64,000 bases of DNA from Palleronia pelagia (GTDB lineage Bacteria > Pseudomonadota > Alphaproteobacteria > Rhodobacterales > Rhodobacteraceae): NCBI RefSeq assembly GCF_900110115.1, contig NZ_FOCM01000006.1, positions 186,001-250,000 of the forward strand. The letters are read 5' to 3'. Under the pieces are notes generated by a model, which saw only the letters and a list, made by a program, of their open reading frames with translations, searched no databases and was not told the origin of the DNA. Both the position numbers and the translations under genes were made by a program. This document shows, piece after piece, positions 1 through 7,598 of the stretch (positions are counted from its first letter, which is position 1; every line of letters begins with the position of its first letter).

Positions 1-108
1 CCTGTTTACCGAGATTGTCGACCGAATCTGTCCAAACGGGGGCCGAACGCCGCCGCGTCCGTGGCCTTTGCAAGGGCTTTGCGGGACAGGCGCATCCGGT
101 GGTTGCGT

Positions 109-138
109 AAAAGGAAAAGGCCGCCCTGGGGCGGCCTT
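109..138 (-). terminator. Intrinsic terminator after pilin 1
   Basis: Read on the minus strand there is a hairpin with GGCCGCCC / GGGCGGCC arms (positions 117-138) and then a T-rich run (TTCCTTTT). It lies 25 bases past the stop of the small pilin gene at 164-358. The GGCCGCCC-loop-GGGCGGCC-TTTT form reappears behind rpoH at 54408. Confidence 0.75.
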
Positions 139-163
139 CTGCATGGTGCCTTGCGTGCGGGAC

Positions 164-358
164 TTAGAAGGCCTTGGTCACGCTGGTGCTGGTCAGCTTG
201 TTCGAGACGTTGTGTGTCGCCGTCTTGGTTCCGCTGGTCACCGAGGCAAGCACGGCAACGCCGAGACCGACGATCGCGGCGGTCAGAACCACCCAGTCGA
301 CGGTGACGGCGCCATCTTCGTTCTCGTTGTAGCGCTTGATTGATTTGAACAGCGTCAT
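164..358 (-). CDS. Small Flp-type (type IVb) pilin-like protein, copy 1
   Basis: A 64-residue protein with a short basic N-terminus, the motif DEDGAVTVDWV and then one hydrophobic helix (VVLTAAIVGLGVAVLASV). This is the layout of Flp/type IVb prepilins: the Gly would be the residue before the prepilin-peptidase cut, with an acidic residue at +5 (Asp here, usually Glu). The mature protein would be about 46 residues, embedded in the membrane or polymerised. The start is the ATG at 358 with AGGATC eight bases upstream; a longer reading adds 22 residues that do not fit the family. It is the most diverged of three tandem copies (next at 463 and 902) and has its own terminator. No tad/cpa pilus assembly gene is in the window, so the pilin role is inferred from the helix and motif. 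Confidence 0.7.
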   Translation of the reverse strand: MTLFKSIKRYNENEDGAVTVDWVVLTAAIVGLGVAVLASVTSGTKTATHNVSNKLTSTSVTKAF

Positions 359-462
359 GGGATTGATCCTTTGCGCGGTGTCGGTCGCCGTTCGGCGGCG
401 TCGGAAGCTCGGCCATGGCGGCAAGGGCGCACCCCGCCGCCATGGATTGGCAGGCGTCGGCC

Positions 463-660
463 TTACGGGAAGGTCGTGGTGACGGTGGTGCCGTTCAGGT
501 GGGTCGACACCGCTTGCGTCACCGTCTTGGTGCCGCTGGTCACCGAGGACAGCACGGCGATGCCGAGGCCGACGATGGCGGCGGTCAGCACGACCCAGTC
601 GACGGTCACAGCGCCGTCTTCGTCGTTGCGGAAGGTCTTGACGAGCTTGAAGAATTTCAT
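463..660 (-). CDS. Small Flp-type (type IVb) pilin-like protein, copy 2
   Basis: A 65-residue protein nearly identical to the copy at 902-1099: FRNDEDGAVTVDWVVLT, then a hydrophobic helix (AAIVGLGIAVLSSV) and a polar Thr-rich tail (SGTKTVTQAVSTHLNGTT). The GAVTVDW motif corresponds to the class III prepilin cleavage region with Asp at +5. The start is the ATG at 660, preceded by AGGATC. Copies 2 and 3 differ by only a few residues, so they are a recent duplication or are kept alike by gene conversion. Because the three copies are separated by 104 and 241 bases, each may have its own promoter. Confidence 0.7.
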   Translation of the reverse strand: MKFFKLVKTFRNDEDGAVTVDWVVLTAAIVGLGIAVLSSVTSGTKTVTQAVSTHLNGTTVTTTFP

Positions 661-833
661 GGTTTGATCCTGTTTGATGCTCTGGTTCCGAAATCCCGAC
701 CAGAACATCACGCTCTGTTCGAGTGGGGGCACCATGACTGTCGCACAGGGCAGCAATATGACCGTGTCGGTGGCATTTTGCGGCAAATCTGCGAAGGGCA
801 CCCGCGTGACCTGGATCAGTTCACGACGTGACC

Positions 834-862
834 GGGCCGCCGATCGGGATGACCGGCGGCCC
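834..862. repeat. Inverted repeat downstream of pilin 3
   Basis: GGGCCGCC (834-841) and GGCGGCCC (855-862) form a perfect 8-bp inverted repeat with a 13-base loop, 40 bases past the stop of the third pilin. There is no T-run on either side, so it is a possible RNA end structure and not a clear intrinsic terminator. Confidence 0.3.
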
Positions 863-901
863 AGTTGCCTCGGCGTCGCAGTCGGATGACCGGTCCGCGC
901 C

Positions 902-1099
902 TTACGGGAAGGTGGTGGTGACGGTGGTGCCGTTCAGGTGGCTCGACACGGCTTGGGTGACCGTCTTGGTGCCGCTGGTCACCGAGGACAGCACGGCGAT
1001 GCCGAGGCCGACGATGGCGGCGGTCAGCACGACCCAGTCGACGGTCACGGCGCCGTCTTCGTCATTGCGGAAGGTCTTGGCGAGCTTGAAAAGTTTCAT
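902..1099 (-). CDS. Small Flp-type (type IVb) pilin-like protein, copy 3
   Basis: A 65-residue protein with the same layout as its neighbours: basic N-terminus (MKLFKLAKTFRN), DEDGAVTVDWV, one membrane-spanning helix and a Thr-rich tail. It differs from copy 2 mainly at residue 3, at the Val/Ala in KLAKTF, and at Ser/Thr in the tail. I take the ATG at 1099; an in-frame ATG eight codons upstream is possible but would break the alignment with the other copies. Function is inferred from the type IVb prepilin pattern only. Confidence 0.7.
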   Translation of the reverse strand: MKLFKLAKTFRNDEDGAVTVDWVVLTAAIVGLGIAVLSSVTSGTKTVTQAVSSHLNGTTVTTTFP

Positions 1100-1416
1100 G
1101 TTACACAGCCTTACTTGTTGCACGTTGCGAGAGTGCCGTCACGGCGCATGCCGGTCCGGTCCAAAGTGGTTAATGCTGGAAGAATTCGGCGTGAATCTGG
1201 CGGCAGCTGGCCCATTTCTGGAAATGTTTGCCACAATGATCGGGCGCGACGGGAACCCGTTTCGCGGGTTTCCGGCGACGTGACCCGCGGCCTTGGGGCA
1301 AAATGGTGACGCCTCGCGCAAAATGGCCCCGATTGCGCGCGCCGTGCTTCTCCTGGAAGGCGGTCGTCTTCAGACTGGCGGCCAAACAACGATAATTGAC
1401 CTTGGCAGGTTCGAGC
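1100..1416. other. Divergent intergenic region, no gene seen
   Basis: About 317 bases between the pilins (minus) and the lytic transglycosylase (plus). No reading frame resembles a known protein. It must hold both promoters. The only structure I see is an imperfect hairpin around 1251-1273 (GGAACCCG / CGGGTTTCC). No clear operator. Confidence 0.5.
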
Positions 1417-2265
1417 ATGAGAGTTCCCGTGATCGCGGCGCTGATGGCGGCGCTGTTTTCCGTGTCGCCCGCCCATGCGGGTGACCCTCCGCCCTTTCCC
1501 GATTTCACCTTCAAGCGGATGAAGCCGCCCGCGCCGGGCACGAAGAAGCGCATCACCGTGCAGATCGACCCGTCGGAGCAATGGCCGCCACCGGCGCCCG
1601 AGAAACCCGCCAAACCCGAGACCACCCCCGACGCCGCGCCATCGACGCCGGATGCGCCCAAGACCCGCGCCTATGCCTGGTTCTGGGACCACGTGCCGCC
1701 GGGCGGGGCAGGGGCCGCCGGTGTCGACAGCGCGCTTGCCGTGCTGGCGCGTCCGCCCTCCGGCGTGCGTGCGCCGCAATACCGGCTGGACCACCTGCGC
1801 AAGCTGGCGCAGCGCCACGGGCGCGACATCCTGGCGGCCAGCGTCGGGACCAAGGTCTCGCCCGCTCTGGCGCTTGCGGTCATGGCGGTCGAATCGTCGG
1901 GCAAGGTCGACGCCGTCAGTTCGGCCGGCGCGCAGGGGCTGATGCAGCTTATGCCCGACACCGCGCGCCGCTTCGGGGTCCATGACAGCACCGAGGCCCA
2001 GGACAACATCCGTGGCGGGATCGCCTATCTCGACTGGCTGATGGGCGAGTTCGAGGGCGATCCGCTGCTGGTCCTGGCGGGCTACAACGCGGGCGAGGGC
2101 GCGGTGACGCGCCACGCGGGTGTGCCGCCCTATTCCGAGACGCGCGGCTACGTGCCCAAGGTGCTGGCCGCGTTCCAGGTGGCCCGTGGGCTGTGCCTGA
2201 CGCCGCCCATGCTGGTCAGCGACGGCTGCGTCTTCGTCGACAACCGCGTTGCCAGCAACGGCTGA
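1417..2265 (+). CDS. Secreted lytic transglycosylase, SLT (goose-lysozyme-like) domain
   Basis: A 282-residue protein. Residues 1-21 are a signal peptide (MRVPVIAALMAALFSVSPAHA). A Pro-rich linker (about 45-85) follows, and then the SLT fold. The catalytic Glu is in AVMAVESSGK, followed by the family motifs SSAGAQGLMQLMP, NIRGGIAYL and AGYNAGEGAV and the YVPKVLAAF end. It would cleave the glycan strand of peptidoglycan between MurNAc and GlcNAc in the periplasm. I chose the ATG at 1417 because it starts the signal peptide; an earlier start at 1396 adds seven residues before it. The stop lies inside the start of the decayed UbiA gene that follows, so the two overlapped by 17 bases. Confidence 0.85.
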   Translation: MRVPVIAALMAALFSVSPAHAGDPPPFPDFTFKRMKPPAPGTKKRITVQIDPSEQWPPPAPEKPAKPETTPDAAPSTPDAPKTRAYAWFWDHVPPGGAGAAGVDSALAVLARPPSGVRAPQYRLDHLRKLAQRHGRDILAASVGTKVSPALALAVMAVESSGKVDAVSSAGAQGLMQLMPDTARRFGVHDSTEAQDNIRGGIAYLDWLMGEFEGDPLLVLAGYNAGEGAVTRHAGVPPYSETRGYVPKVLAAFQVARGLCLTPPMLVSDGCVFVDNRVASNG

Positions 2266-2608
2266 CGACTCGCCGCTGGTGCTGGACATCGACGGCACTT
2301 ACCTGCGCACGGACCTGTTGCTGGAGTCGTTCTGGGCGGGGATGGGCGCGGTCATGCGGTAGTGGTCTTCCCGCTCTACCCGGTCGGCGACCAGCCTGCC
2401 GCGCATTGCGAGACGCGCTGCATCTTGCGGCCGACCCTGCCGCCCATATCGCTTTCGCCATGCGGATGGTGGAAGTGGCGCGCAGGGTCAGACGGATTGC
2501 GCCCCGATTGTCTTCGCGCGGCGTCACCGGACGGGCATCGGTTTGCTGCTGATCACCCCCAGCCTGATGTTCTGGTCCGCCGGATTGTGTGCCGAGTGGC
2601 TGGGATAG
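2249..2608 (+). pseudogene. Collapsed HAD-UbiA prenyltransferase gene (N- and C-terminal remnants)
   Basis: From a TTG at 2249 the frame reads ...SPLVLDIDGTYLRTDLLLE..., the HAD motif I (DxDGT) start of the HAD-UbiA fusion proteins that usually accompany DprE1/DprE2-like genes. It stops at 2360-2362 after 37 codons. The tail of the region (about 2500-2608) reads PIVFARRH...LLLITPSLMFW and ends in TAG; it resembles the PIVFA...DR stretch and last helix of UbiA proteins. A piece in another frame just before it (MRMVEVARR) may belong too, which would imply a frameshift. An intact gene would be about 1.4 kb, so roughly 1 kb is missing. The N-terminal match is firm; the C-terminal match is moderate. 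This fills the gap between the transglycosylase and the DprE2-like gene. Confidence 0.65.
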
Positions 2609-2622
2609 GCCGCGAACTGCGC

Positions 2623-3357
2623 CTAGATCGACAGCTTCTTGAACACCCGTTCGGGGATCGCGCGGATGATCGCCATGATGAAACGCCAGAAGAACGGCGT
2701 GTAGATCACGTCGCGCTTGCGATCCACCGCGCGCAGGATGGACCGGGCCACGGCCTCGGGCGGGGCGACCAGGAACATGCCCTCGATCCCCCAGGTCATC
2801 GCGGTGTCGACGAAGCCCGGCTTGACCGTCACCACGTGCCCGCCCGCGCGGGTCAGGCGATTGCGCAGGCCCGACAGGTAGGTGGCGAAGCCGGCTTTCG
2901 CGGCCCCGTAGACATAGTTGCCGACCCGCCCCCTGTCGCCCGCGACGGACCCCACGCCGACGATGGTGCCCGCTCCGTTGGCCTCGATCCGCGGGGCGAG
3001 CATCTGGAGGAACCGCGCCGGGCCGGTAAAGCTGTCCATCACCACGCCGTCGATAAGCGATGGGTCGGCGTCGATCCTGTCCTGCGGCGGCATCGAGCCC
3101 ACGAAGACGGCGCAGTTTACAATGTTGTCGCCATCGGTCGCGTCGATGATGGGCTGAAAACTCTCGGGGTTGCGCGCGTCGAACCGCATCGCGCGGGCCG
3201 ATACGGCGCCGCGGGCGGTGCAGTCGGCGGCGGTGGCCCGCAGGTCGTCCATGTCGCGCCCGGCGAGGATCAGCGTCGCGCCCGAGCCGGCCAGTTCGCG
3301 TGCCATGGCGCGGGCCATGGATGACGTCGCGCCAAGAAGGATCCAGGTCTCGCTCAT
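2623..3357 (-). CDS. Short-chain dehydrogenase, DprE2-like
   Basis: A 244-residue classical SDR. It has a Rossmann start (WILLGATSSMARAMA), NCAVF in the position of the NAG motif, Ser in VGVGSVAGDRG, and the catalytic YVYGAAKAG (YxxxK). The C-terminus is hydrophobic and basic (FWRFIMAIIRAIPERVFKKLSI), as in DprE2 proteins, which hold the enzyme at the membrane near its polyprenyl-linked substrate. In the known pathway DprE2 reduces the 2'-keto intermediate made by DprE1, giving polyprenyl-phosphoryl-arabinose. The gene overlaps the DprE1-like gene by four bases (ATGA), so the pair is co-translated. The assignment comes from this pairing; the SDR family alone would not specify it. Confidence 0.75.
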   Translation of the reverse strand: MSETWILLGATSSMARAMARELAGSGATLILAGRDMDDLRATAADCTARGAVSARAMRFDARNPESFQPIIDATDGDNIVNCAVFVGSMPPQDRIDADPSLIDGVVMDSFTGPARFLQMLAPRIEANGAGTIVGVGSVAGDRGRVGNYVYGAAKAGFATYLSGLRNRLTRAGGHVVTVKPGFVDTAMTWGIEGMFLVAPPEAVARSILRAVDRKRDVIYTPFFWRFIMAIIRAIPERVFKKLSI

Positions 3358-4667
3358 GCCGCGTCCCTCAGTCCCAGCCGGCGCACGAGGTCCGTCGTCA
3401 TGGTGCCCTCGGGATCGACCCGCTCAACCTCGCGCAGCCAGTCGCCGTGGTCGGGATACATGGACCGCACGGCAGCGCCCGTCGCCAAGGCATCCTTGGC
3501 TAGGTAGACCCGTCCGCCGGCCTCCTGCGTCGCGTCCTCGAGCGTTTCGATCAAGGCCACGGCGTCGGGCGTGTTCCGGAAATCACAGGCCAGGGTGTAG
3601 CCCTCCATCGGGAAGGACAGGTGACCGGCGCGGCCCGGTCCCATGCGCTTGAGCACGGCCAGCGGCGAGGCGAGCCCCGAGTGCGCGATGCGTTCCAGCA
3701 TCTGGCGAAGGGCGGGCGCGGCCGCGACCGGGACCACGCATTGGAACTGGTGGAATCCGCGCTTGCCGTAAAGGCGGTTCCAGTCATGGATCCGGTCCAG
3801 CGGGAAGAAGTACTCGCCGATCCGGCGCACCACCGTGCGGCCGCCGCGCGGGACGCGGCCGTAGTAGGCGGCGTTGAAGGCGCGTACCACCGGGGGCGAC
3901 AGCGCGGCTGAAGGCGCGTCGAACGGGACGCGGCGGGCGCGCCCGGGTGGCGGGATCAGGCCCGCGCCGGTCTCGCCCTCTTCCAGGATGCCCCGGCCCA
4001 GCCGATCGCCCGTCGCGGTGGCGTCGATCCAGCCAACGCAATAGCTGGCGTCGGATCTGTCGAGCGCCGTCAGAAAATCATCCCAGCGGGGCACGCGGCG
4101 TTCGGTCACCACCATGACGTCGCCCTTGCACTTCAGAACGCGCAGCGTGGCCTCGGCGATGATGCCGGTCTGACCCAATCCGCCGACAGTCGCCGCGAAC
4201 AGGTCCGAGCCGGGCGTGACTTCGACCGGGCCGCCGGGTGTCAGCAGCCGCAGCGACAGCACGTGCTGTCCGAAGGATCCCGCGTGGTGGTGGTTCTTGC
4301 CATGCACGTCCATGGCGATGGCCCCGCCCACCGTGGCGAAGCCGGTGCCGGGCAGGACGGCGGGCAACAGCCCCCGGGGCGCAAGCAGCCGGGTGAGATC
4401 GCCCAGGGTGACGCCCGCCTCGACCGTGACCGTCGCGGCTTCGGGATCGATGGACAAAACGCGGTCCAGCCGGGTCGTCCGCACCGCCCGGCCACCGTCG
4501 TTGAGGCAGGCATCGCCGTAGGATCGGCAGCTTCCGATTGCGGGGGCGGGCGTGTCGCGCATCAGCGCGGCGAGGGTCGATTGACGCTCCGGCCGGGCCA
4601 ATTGCCCGCTGGCCGTCAGCGCGCGGCCCCAGCCCGACCAGTCAGCCTGTTTCCACGGCATGGGCAC
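3354..4667 (-). CDS. FAD-linked oxidase, DprE1-like
   Basis: A 437-residue protein with an N-terminal FAD-binding type 4 domain: GSCRSYGDACLNDGG, then VEAGVTLGDLTRLL, PGTGFATVGGAIAMDVHGKNHHHAGSFG and VGGLGQTGIIAEATL. The HGKNHH stretch is typical of DprE1, the oxidase that epimerises polyprenyl-phosphoryl-ribose together with DprE2. The C-terminal half holds the substrate cap (GKRGFHQFQCVVP, GRVYLAKDALA). It overlaps DprE2-like by 4 bases and UPF0104 by 26 bases, forming one operon on the minus strand. The phosphoribosyltransferase that would feed the pair is only a remnant at 2249-2608. Confidence 0.8.
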   Translation of the reverse strand: MPMPWKQADWSGWGRALTASGQLARPERQSTLAALMRDTPAPAIGSCRSYGDACLNDGGRAVRTTRLDRVLSIDPEAATVTVEAGVTLGDLTRLLAPRGLLPAVLPGTGFATVGGAIAMDVHGKNHHHAGSFGQHVLSLRLLTPGGPVEVTPGSDLFAATVGGLGQTGIIAEATLRVLKCKGDVMVVTERRVPRWDDFLTALDRSDASYCVGWIDATATGDRLGRGILEEGETGAGLIPPPGRARRVPFDAPSAALSPPVVRAFNAAYYGRVPRGGRTVVRRIGEYFFPLDRIHDWNRLYGKRGFHQFQCVVPVAAAPALRQMLERIAHSGLASPLAVLKRMGPGRAGHLSFPMEGYTLACDFRNTPDAVALIETLEDATQEAGGRVYLAKDALATGAAVRSMYPDHGDWLREVERVDPEGTMTTDLVRRLGLRDAA

Positions 4668-5649
4668 CCTTTCGTGACCGGGCCTCGGCGTGCGGGAACA
4701 CGGCGAGACCGATGAGTATCGCGAACCACAGCGTGGTCACGCGGATGACGGCGGTGGCGGGCAGCGCGACTTCAAGCGGAACACCCCGCGCGACCAGAAG
4801 CGCGATCATCGCGGCCTCGGCCCCGCCGATCCCGCCGGGCGCGCCGGTCAGCCCGCCGGCAAGGGTCGAGAAGATGAAGATCGCCATGGCTGTCCACATG
4901 TCGATGTCGGCGCCCATCCACCCCAGCAGCAGCCAGAAGGAAAAGCCCTCGGCCACCCAGCCGATGAGGCCAAGAATGGATGCGAAGATCAAGGTGGCGG
5001 GATGGCTGAACCGGGCGAGGGATTGTGCGGCCCGGCGAACCCGTACGAAAAGGCGCGGCAGAACCCCTGTGGCCCCGTAGGCCCAGATCGCCAGGCGGGC
5101 CAGCAATGCGGGGCGCGTCACGATGACAGCGCCGGCCACGGCCAGCGCCGCGACGGGCAGGGCACCAACGATCACTCCGGTGGAGAAGGTCAGCGCCAGC
5201 GCCAGAAGAAGCCCCATCGCGGACAAGTCGGACGCACGGTCGATCAGCACTAGCGGTGCCGTCCGTTCCACGGGCCAGCCGGTTTCCCGCCCGATCCAGC
5301 GCATGCGCACCAATTCGCCGACGCGGCCAGGCGTGACCGACATGGCGAAGCCGCCGAGGAAGTGGCGCAGGTTCTGTCCAAATCGGGTATCCAGTCCCAG
5401 CCTTCGGGCGAAGAGATGCCATCGGATCCCGCGAAAAAGGTAATTCACGAGGCTTAGCGCGAGCAGCCCGACGAACTGCATCGGACTGAGCCCTGCGATC
5501 TGAGCGCGAACCTCTTCCCAGCCGGTGGCGCGCACAAGGCCGACCAATCCGATGGCCACCACGACAACGCAGGCTACCAGGATGATGCGGTCTCGTTGTC
5601 GGCTAGACCAACGGACACGGGAAAAGGCTTTCTTGCGGGCCATGCTCAT
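4642..5649 (-). CDS. UPF0104 / lysylphosphatidylglycerol-synthase TM-region family membrane protein
   Basis: A 335-residue polytopic membrane protein with a basic start, a first helix (IILVACVVVVAIGLVGLV) and about seven to eight more. It carries family marks such as FRGIRWHLFARRLG, FLGGFAMSVTPGRVGELVR and GGLTGAPGGIGGAEAAM. The family resembles the flippase part of MprF without its catalytic domain and is often found next to polyprenyl-sugar genes. A role in moving the lipid-linked sugar across the membrane is an inference from operon position. Two starts are possible (5649 and 5643), two codons apart. It is the first gene of the DprE1/E2-like operon, with a short intergenic region upstream. 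Confidence 0.75.
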   Translation of the reverse strand: MSMARKKAFSRVRWSSRQRDRIILVACVVVVAIGLVGLVRATGWEEVRAQIAGLSPMQFVGLLALSLVNYLFRGIRWHLFARRLGLDTRFGQNLRHFLGGFAMSVTPGRVGELVRMRWIGRETGWPVERTAPLVLIDRASDLSAMGLLLALALTFSTGVIVGALPVAALAVAGAVIVTRPALLARLAIWAYGATGVLPRLFVRVRRAAQSLARFSHPATLIFASILGLIGWVAEGFSFWLLLGWMGADIDMWTAMAIFIFSTLAGGLTGAPGGIGGAEAAMIALLVARGVPLEVALPATAVIRVTTLWFAILIGLAVFPHAEARSRKGAHAVETG

Positions 5650-5731
5650 GGTTGCGGCTTACGCGTAAATTGAGACGACATTATGGAATCGTTTCGCGCC
5701 AGTAAACGGTACCCGCAAATCCCTGGCCGCC

Positions 5732-6022
5732 TTAGACGGCGAAGACGTCCGCCCAATCGGGATGACGCCGCCGTTGTGCATTCACGAAGGGGCAGAGCGG
5801 GGTGATCTTCACGCCGCCGGCGCGGGCATCCTCGACCAGCCGCGTGACAAGCGCGACGCCCGCCCCCGTGCCGCGCAGCGCGTCCGGCACGCCGGTATGG
5901 TCGGCGATGATGTGCGTGGACGACAGGATCGAATAGGTCAGCTCGGCCACGTGCCCTTGGTGGTGCAGGACGTACCGGCCCTTGGTGCCTTCGACCTCGC
6001 GGCGGATGTCGAAGCCGCTCAT
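5732..6022 (-). CDS. Small GNAT-family N-acetyltransferase (COG2388 type)
   Basis: A 96-residue protein. The acetyl-CoA loop is PDALRGTGAGVALV, followed by LVEDARAGGVKITPLCPFV, the signature of the short YjdJ/COG2388 acetyltransferases. The N-terminal half is the beta-sheet that holds the substrate (RYVLHHQGHVAELTYSILSS). Full length for this small family. The substrate is unknown. It stands alone between the DprE-like operon and scoAB, 79 bases from scoB on the same strand; an inverted repeat lies in that gap. Confidence 0.75.
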   Translation of the reverse strand: MSGFDIRREVEGTKGRYVLHHQGHVAELTYSILSSTHIIADHTGVPDALRGTGAGVALVTRLVEDARAGGVKITPLCPFVNAQRRRHPDWADVFAV

Positions 6023-6050
6023 GTCGCGACCCGGCCTATGGCCACGCGCC

Positions 6051-6093
6051 GCGCCGCCGCCAGCCCGCGAGGATCGGGGCCCGGCGGCGGCGC
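6051..6093. repeat. Perfect 11-bp inverted repeat between scoB and the GNAT gene
   Basis: GCGCCGCCGCC (6051-6061) and GGCGGCGGCGC (6083-6093), loop 21 bases, just after the scoB stop on the minus strand. No T-run follows, so it may act as an mRNA 3'-end structure for scoAB. Confidence 0.4.
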
Positions 6094-6101
6094 AAGACGC
6101 A

Positions 6102-6725
6102 TCAGACGATGGTCGCTTCGGTGGCGTCGCGGATCTGCTCTTCGGTCACGCCGTCGGCGCATTCCACGATCTTCAGGCCGCCCTCGACTACGTCGAGCAC
6201 GCCGAGATTGGTGATGATGCGGTCGACCACGCCCGTGCCGGTCAGCGGCAGGGTGCATTCCTTCAAGAGCTTCGACTCGCCCGCCTTGTTCTGGTGGTCC
6301 ATGACCACGACGACCTTGCCGACACCGGCCACTAGGTCCATCGCGCCGCCCATGCCCTTGACCAGCTTGCCGGGGATCATCCAGTTCGCCAGGTCGCCGT
6401 TTTCGGCCACTTCCATCGCGCCGAGGATGGCGGCCGCGATCTTGCCGCCGCGGATCATGCCGAAGCTGGTGGCGCTGTCGAAATAGCTGGTGCGCGGCAG
6501 CTCGGTGATGGTCTGCTTGCCGGCGTTGATCAGGTCGGGGTCCTCTTCACCGTCGATGGGGAAGGGGCCCATGCCCAGCATGCCGTTCTCGGATTGCAGC
6601 GTGATGTCCTTGTCGCCCACGTAGTTGGCGACCAGCGTCGGGATCCCGATGCCGAGGTTCACGTACATGCCGTCTTCAAGCTCGTCCGCCGCGCGGGCGG
6701 CCATCTGGTTGCGGTCCCAGGGCAT
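6102..6725 (-). CDS. scoB: 3-oxoacid CoA-transferase subunit B
   Basis: A 207-residue beta subunit of the two-gene succinyl-CoA:3-ketoacid CoA-transferase type. The active-site Glu is in QSENGMLGMGPFP, the family's SENG motif that forms the glutamyl-CoA thioester. Further family marks are NLGIGIPTLV, SFGMIRGGK, NWMIPGKLVKGMGGAMDLV and HQNKAGESKLL. It would let the cell use acetoacetate/3-hydroxybutyrate by moving CoA from succinyl-CoA. Its ATG overlaps the stop of scoA in the sequence ATGA-type junction (CCTGATGCC), typical of translational coupling. The inverted repeat just downstream may mark the transcript end. Confidence 0.88.
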   Translation of the reverse strand: MPWDRNQMAARAADELEDGMYVNLGIGIPTLVANYVGDKDITLQSENGMLGMGPFPIDGEEDPDLINAGKQTITELPRTSYFDSATSFGMIRGGKIAAAILGAMEVAENGDLANWMIPGKLVKGMGGAMDLVAGVGKVVVVMDHQNKAGESKLLKECTLPLTGTGVVDRIITNLGVLDVVEGGLKIVECADGVTEEQIRDATEATIV

Positions 6726-7441
6726 CAGGCTTTCTCCCTCACGGTGCGTTGTTCGATCCGCTTCTCGTGCTCGCCCTGGATGACGCGATGCACGTAGATG
6801 CCGGGCAGGTGGATGGTGTCGGGGTCGAGGCTGCCGCGTGGGACGATTTCCTCGACTTCCGCCACGCAGACCTTGCCGCACATGGCGGCGGGCGGATTGA
6901 AGTTGCGCGCGGTCTTGCGGAACACGAGGTTGCCGGTGTCGTCGGCCTTCCACGCCTTCACGATGGACAAATCGGCAACGATGCCGCGCTCCATGATGTA
7001 GGTCTCGTCCGCGCCGTCGGGGCCGGTGGGGAAGTCCTTGTGCTCTTTCCCCTCGGCGATCTGGGTGCCGACGCCGGTCTTGGTGTAGAAGCCCGGGATG
7101 CCGCTGCCGCCGGCGCGCATCCGCTCGGCCAGGGTGCCCTGCGGGTTGAACTCGAGCTCCAGCTCGCCCGACAGGTACTGGCGCATGAATTCCTTGTTCT
7201 CGCCCACGTACGAGCTGATCATCTTCTTGACCTGCTTGGTCTGCAGCAGGATGCCGATACCGAAATCGTCGACGCCCGCGTTGTTGGACGCGAAGGTCAG
7301 ATCCTTCGTGCCCGCGTCGCGGATGGCGGCCAGCAGAAGCTCGGGAATGCCGCAGAGACCGAAACCGCCCGCCGCGATGAACATGCCGTCGTGCAATAGA
7401 TCGTCGAGCGCCTCGCTGGCCGATCCGTAGACTTTCTTCAT
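6725..7441 (-). CDS. scoA: 3-oxoacid CoA-transferase subunit A
   Basis: A 238-residue alpha subunit. It starts MKKVYGSASEALDDLLHDGM and has the glycine-rich AAGGFGLCGIPELLL, the CoA/oxyanion region of this family, followed by SNNAGVDDFGIGILL and KMISSYVGENKEF. The ATG at 7441 is the start that matches the family; an in-frame codon 27 residues upstream would add an unlike leader. It forms an operon with scoB. Together they make the 3-oxoacid CoA-transferase of ketone-body and polyhydroxybutyrate use. A 157-base intergenic region separates it from the divergent Hint-domain gene, so the two promoters share that space, including a CtrA-type box nearer the Hint gene. Confidence 0.88.
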   Translation of the reverse strand: MKKVYGSASEALDDLLHDGMFIAAGGFGLCGIPELLLAAIRDAGTKDLTFASNNAGVDDFGIGILLQTKQVKKMISSYVGENKEFMRQYLSGELELEFNPQGTLAERMRAGGSGIPGFYTKTGVGTQIAEGKEHKDFPTGPDGADETYIMERGIVADLSIVKAWKADDTGNLVFRKTARNFNPPAAMCGKVCVAEVEEIVPRGSLDPDTIHLPGIYVHRVIQGEHEKRIEQRTVREKA

Positions 7442-7540
7442 TTCTGGAAACCCTCTTTCGCGCGGCCCGCGCCCAAGCGGCACGGTCCCTTCGGATATGA
7501 CTTGAGGGTCACGCAGTGTCAAATCCCGTGCCGAGAGATC

Positions 7541-7556
7541 TTAACTTGTTATTAAC
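7541..7556 (+). promoter_or_regulatory. CtrA-type binding box upstream of the Hint-domain gene
   Basis: TTAACTTGTTATTAAC fits the alphaproteobacterial CtrA consensus TTAA-N7-TTAAC exactly. It ends 43 bases before the TTG start at 7599. Similar boxes at a similar distance precede dprA (13532) and, with one mismatch, the ComM/YifB gene (51533). Confidence 0.65.
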
Positions 7557-7598
7557 CTTGTCGGATTAAAGCGCGCTGAGCAGTGCGGAGGGGCTTAA

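Noticed and set aside
1-163. A gene at the left edge
   Set aside because: Open frames here are mirror frames of the pilin region; apart from the terminator nothing is supported.
834-862. A clear intrinsic terminator after pilin 3
   Set aside because: The inverted repeat is real but lacks a T-run in either direction; listed only as a repeat.
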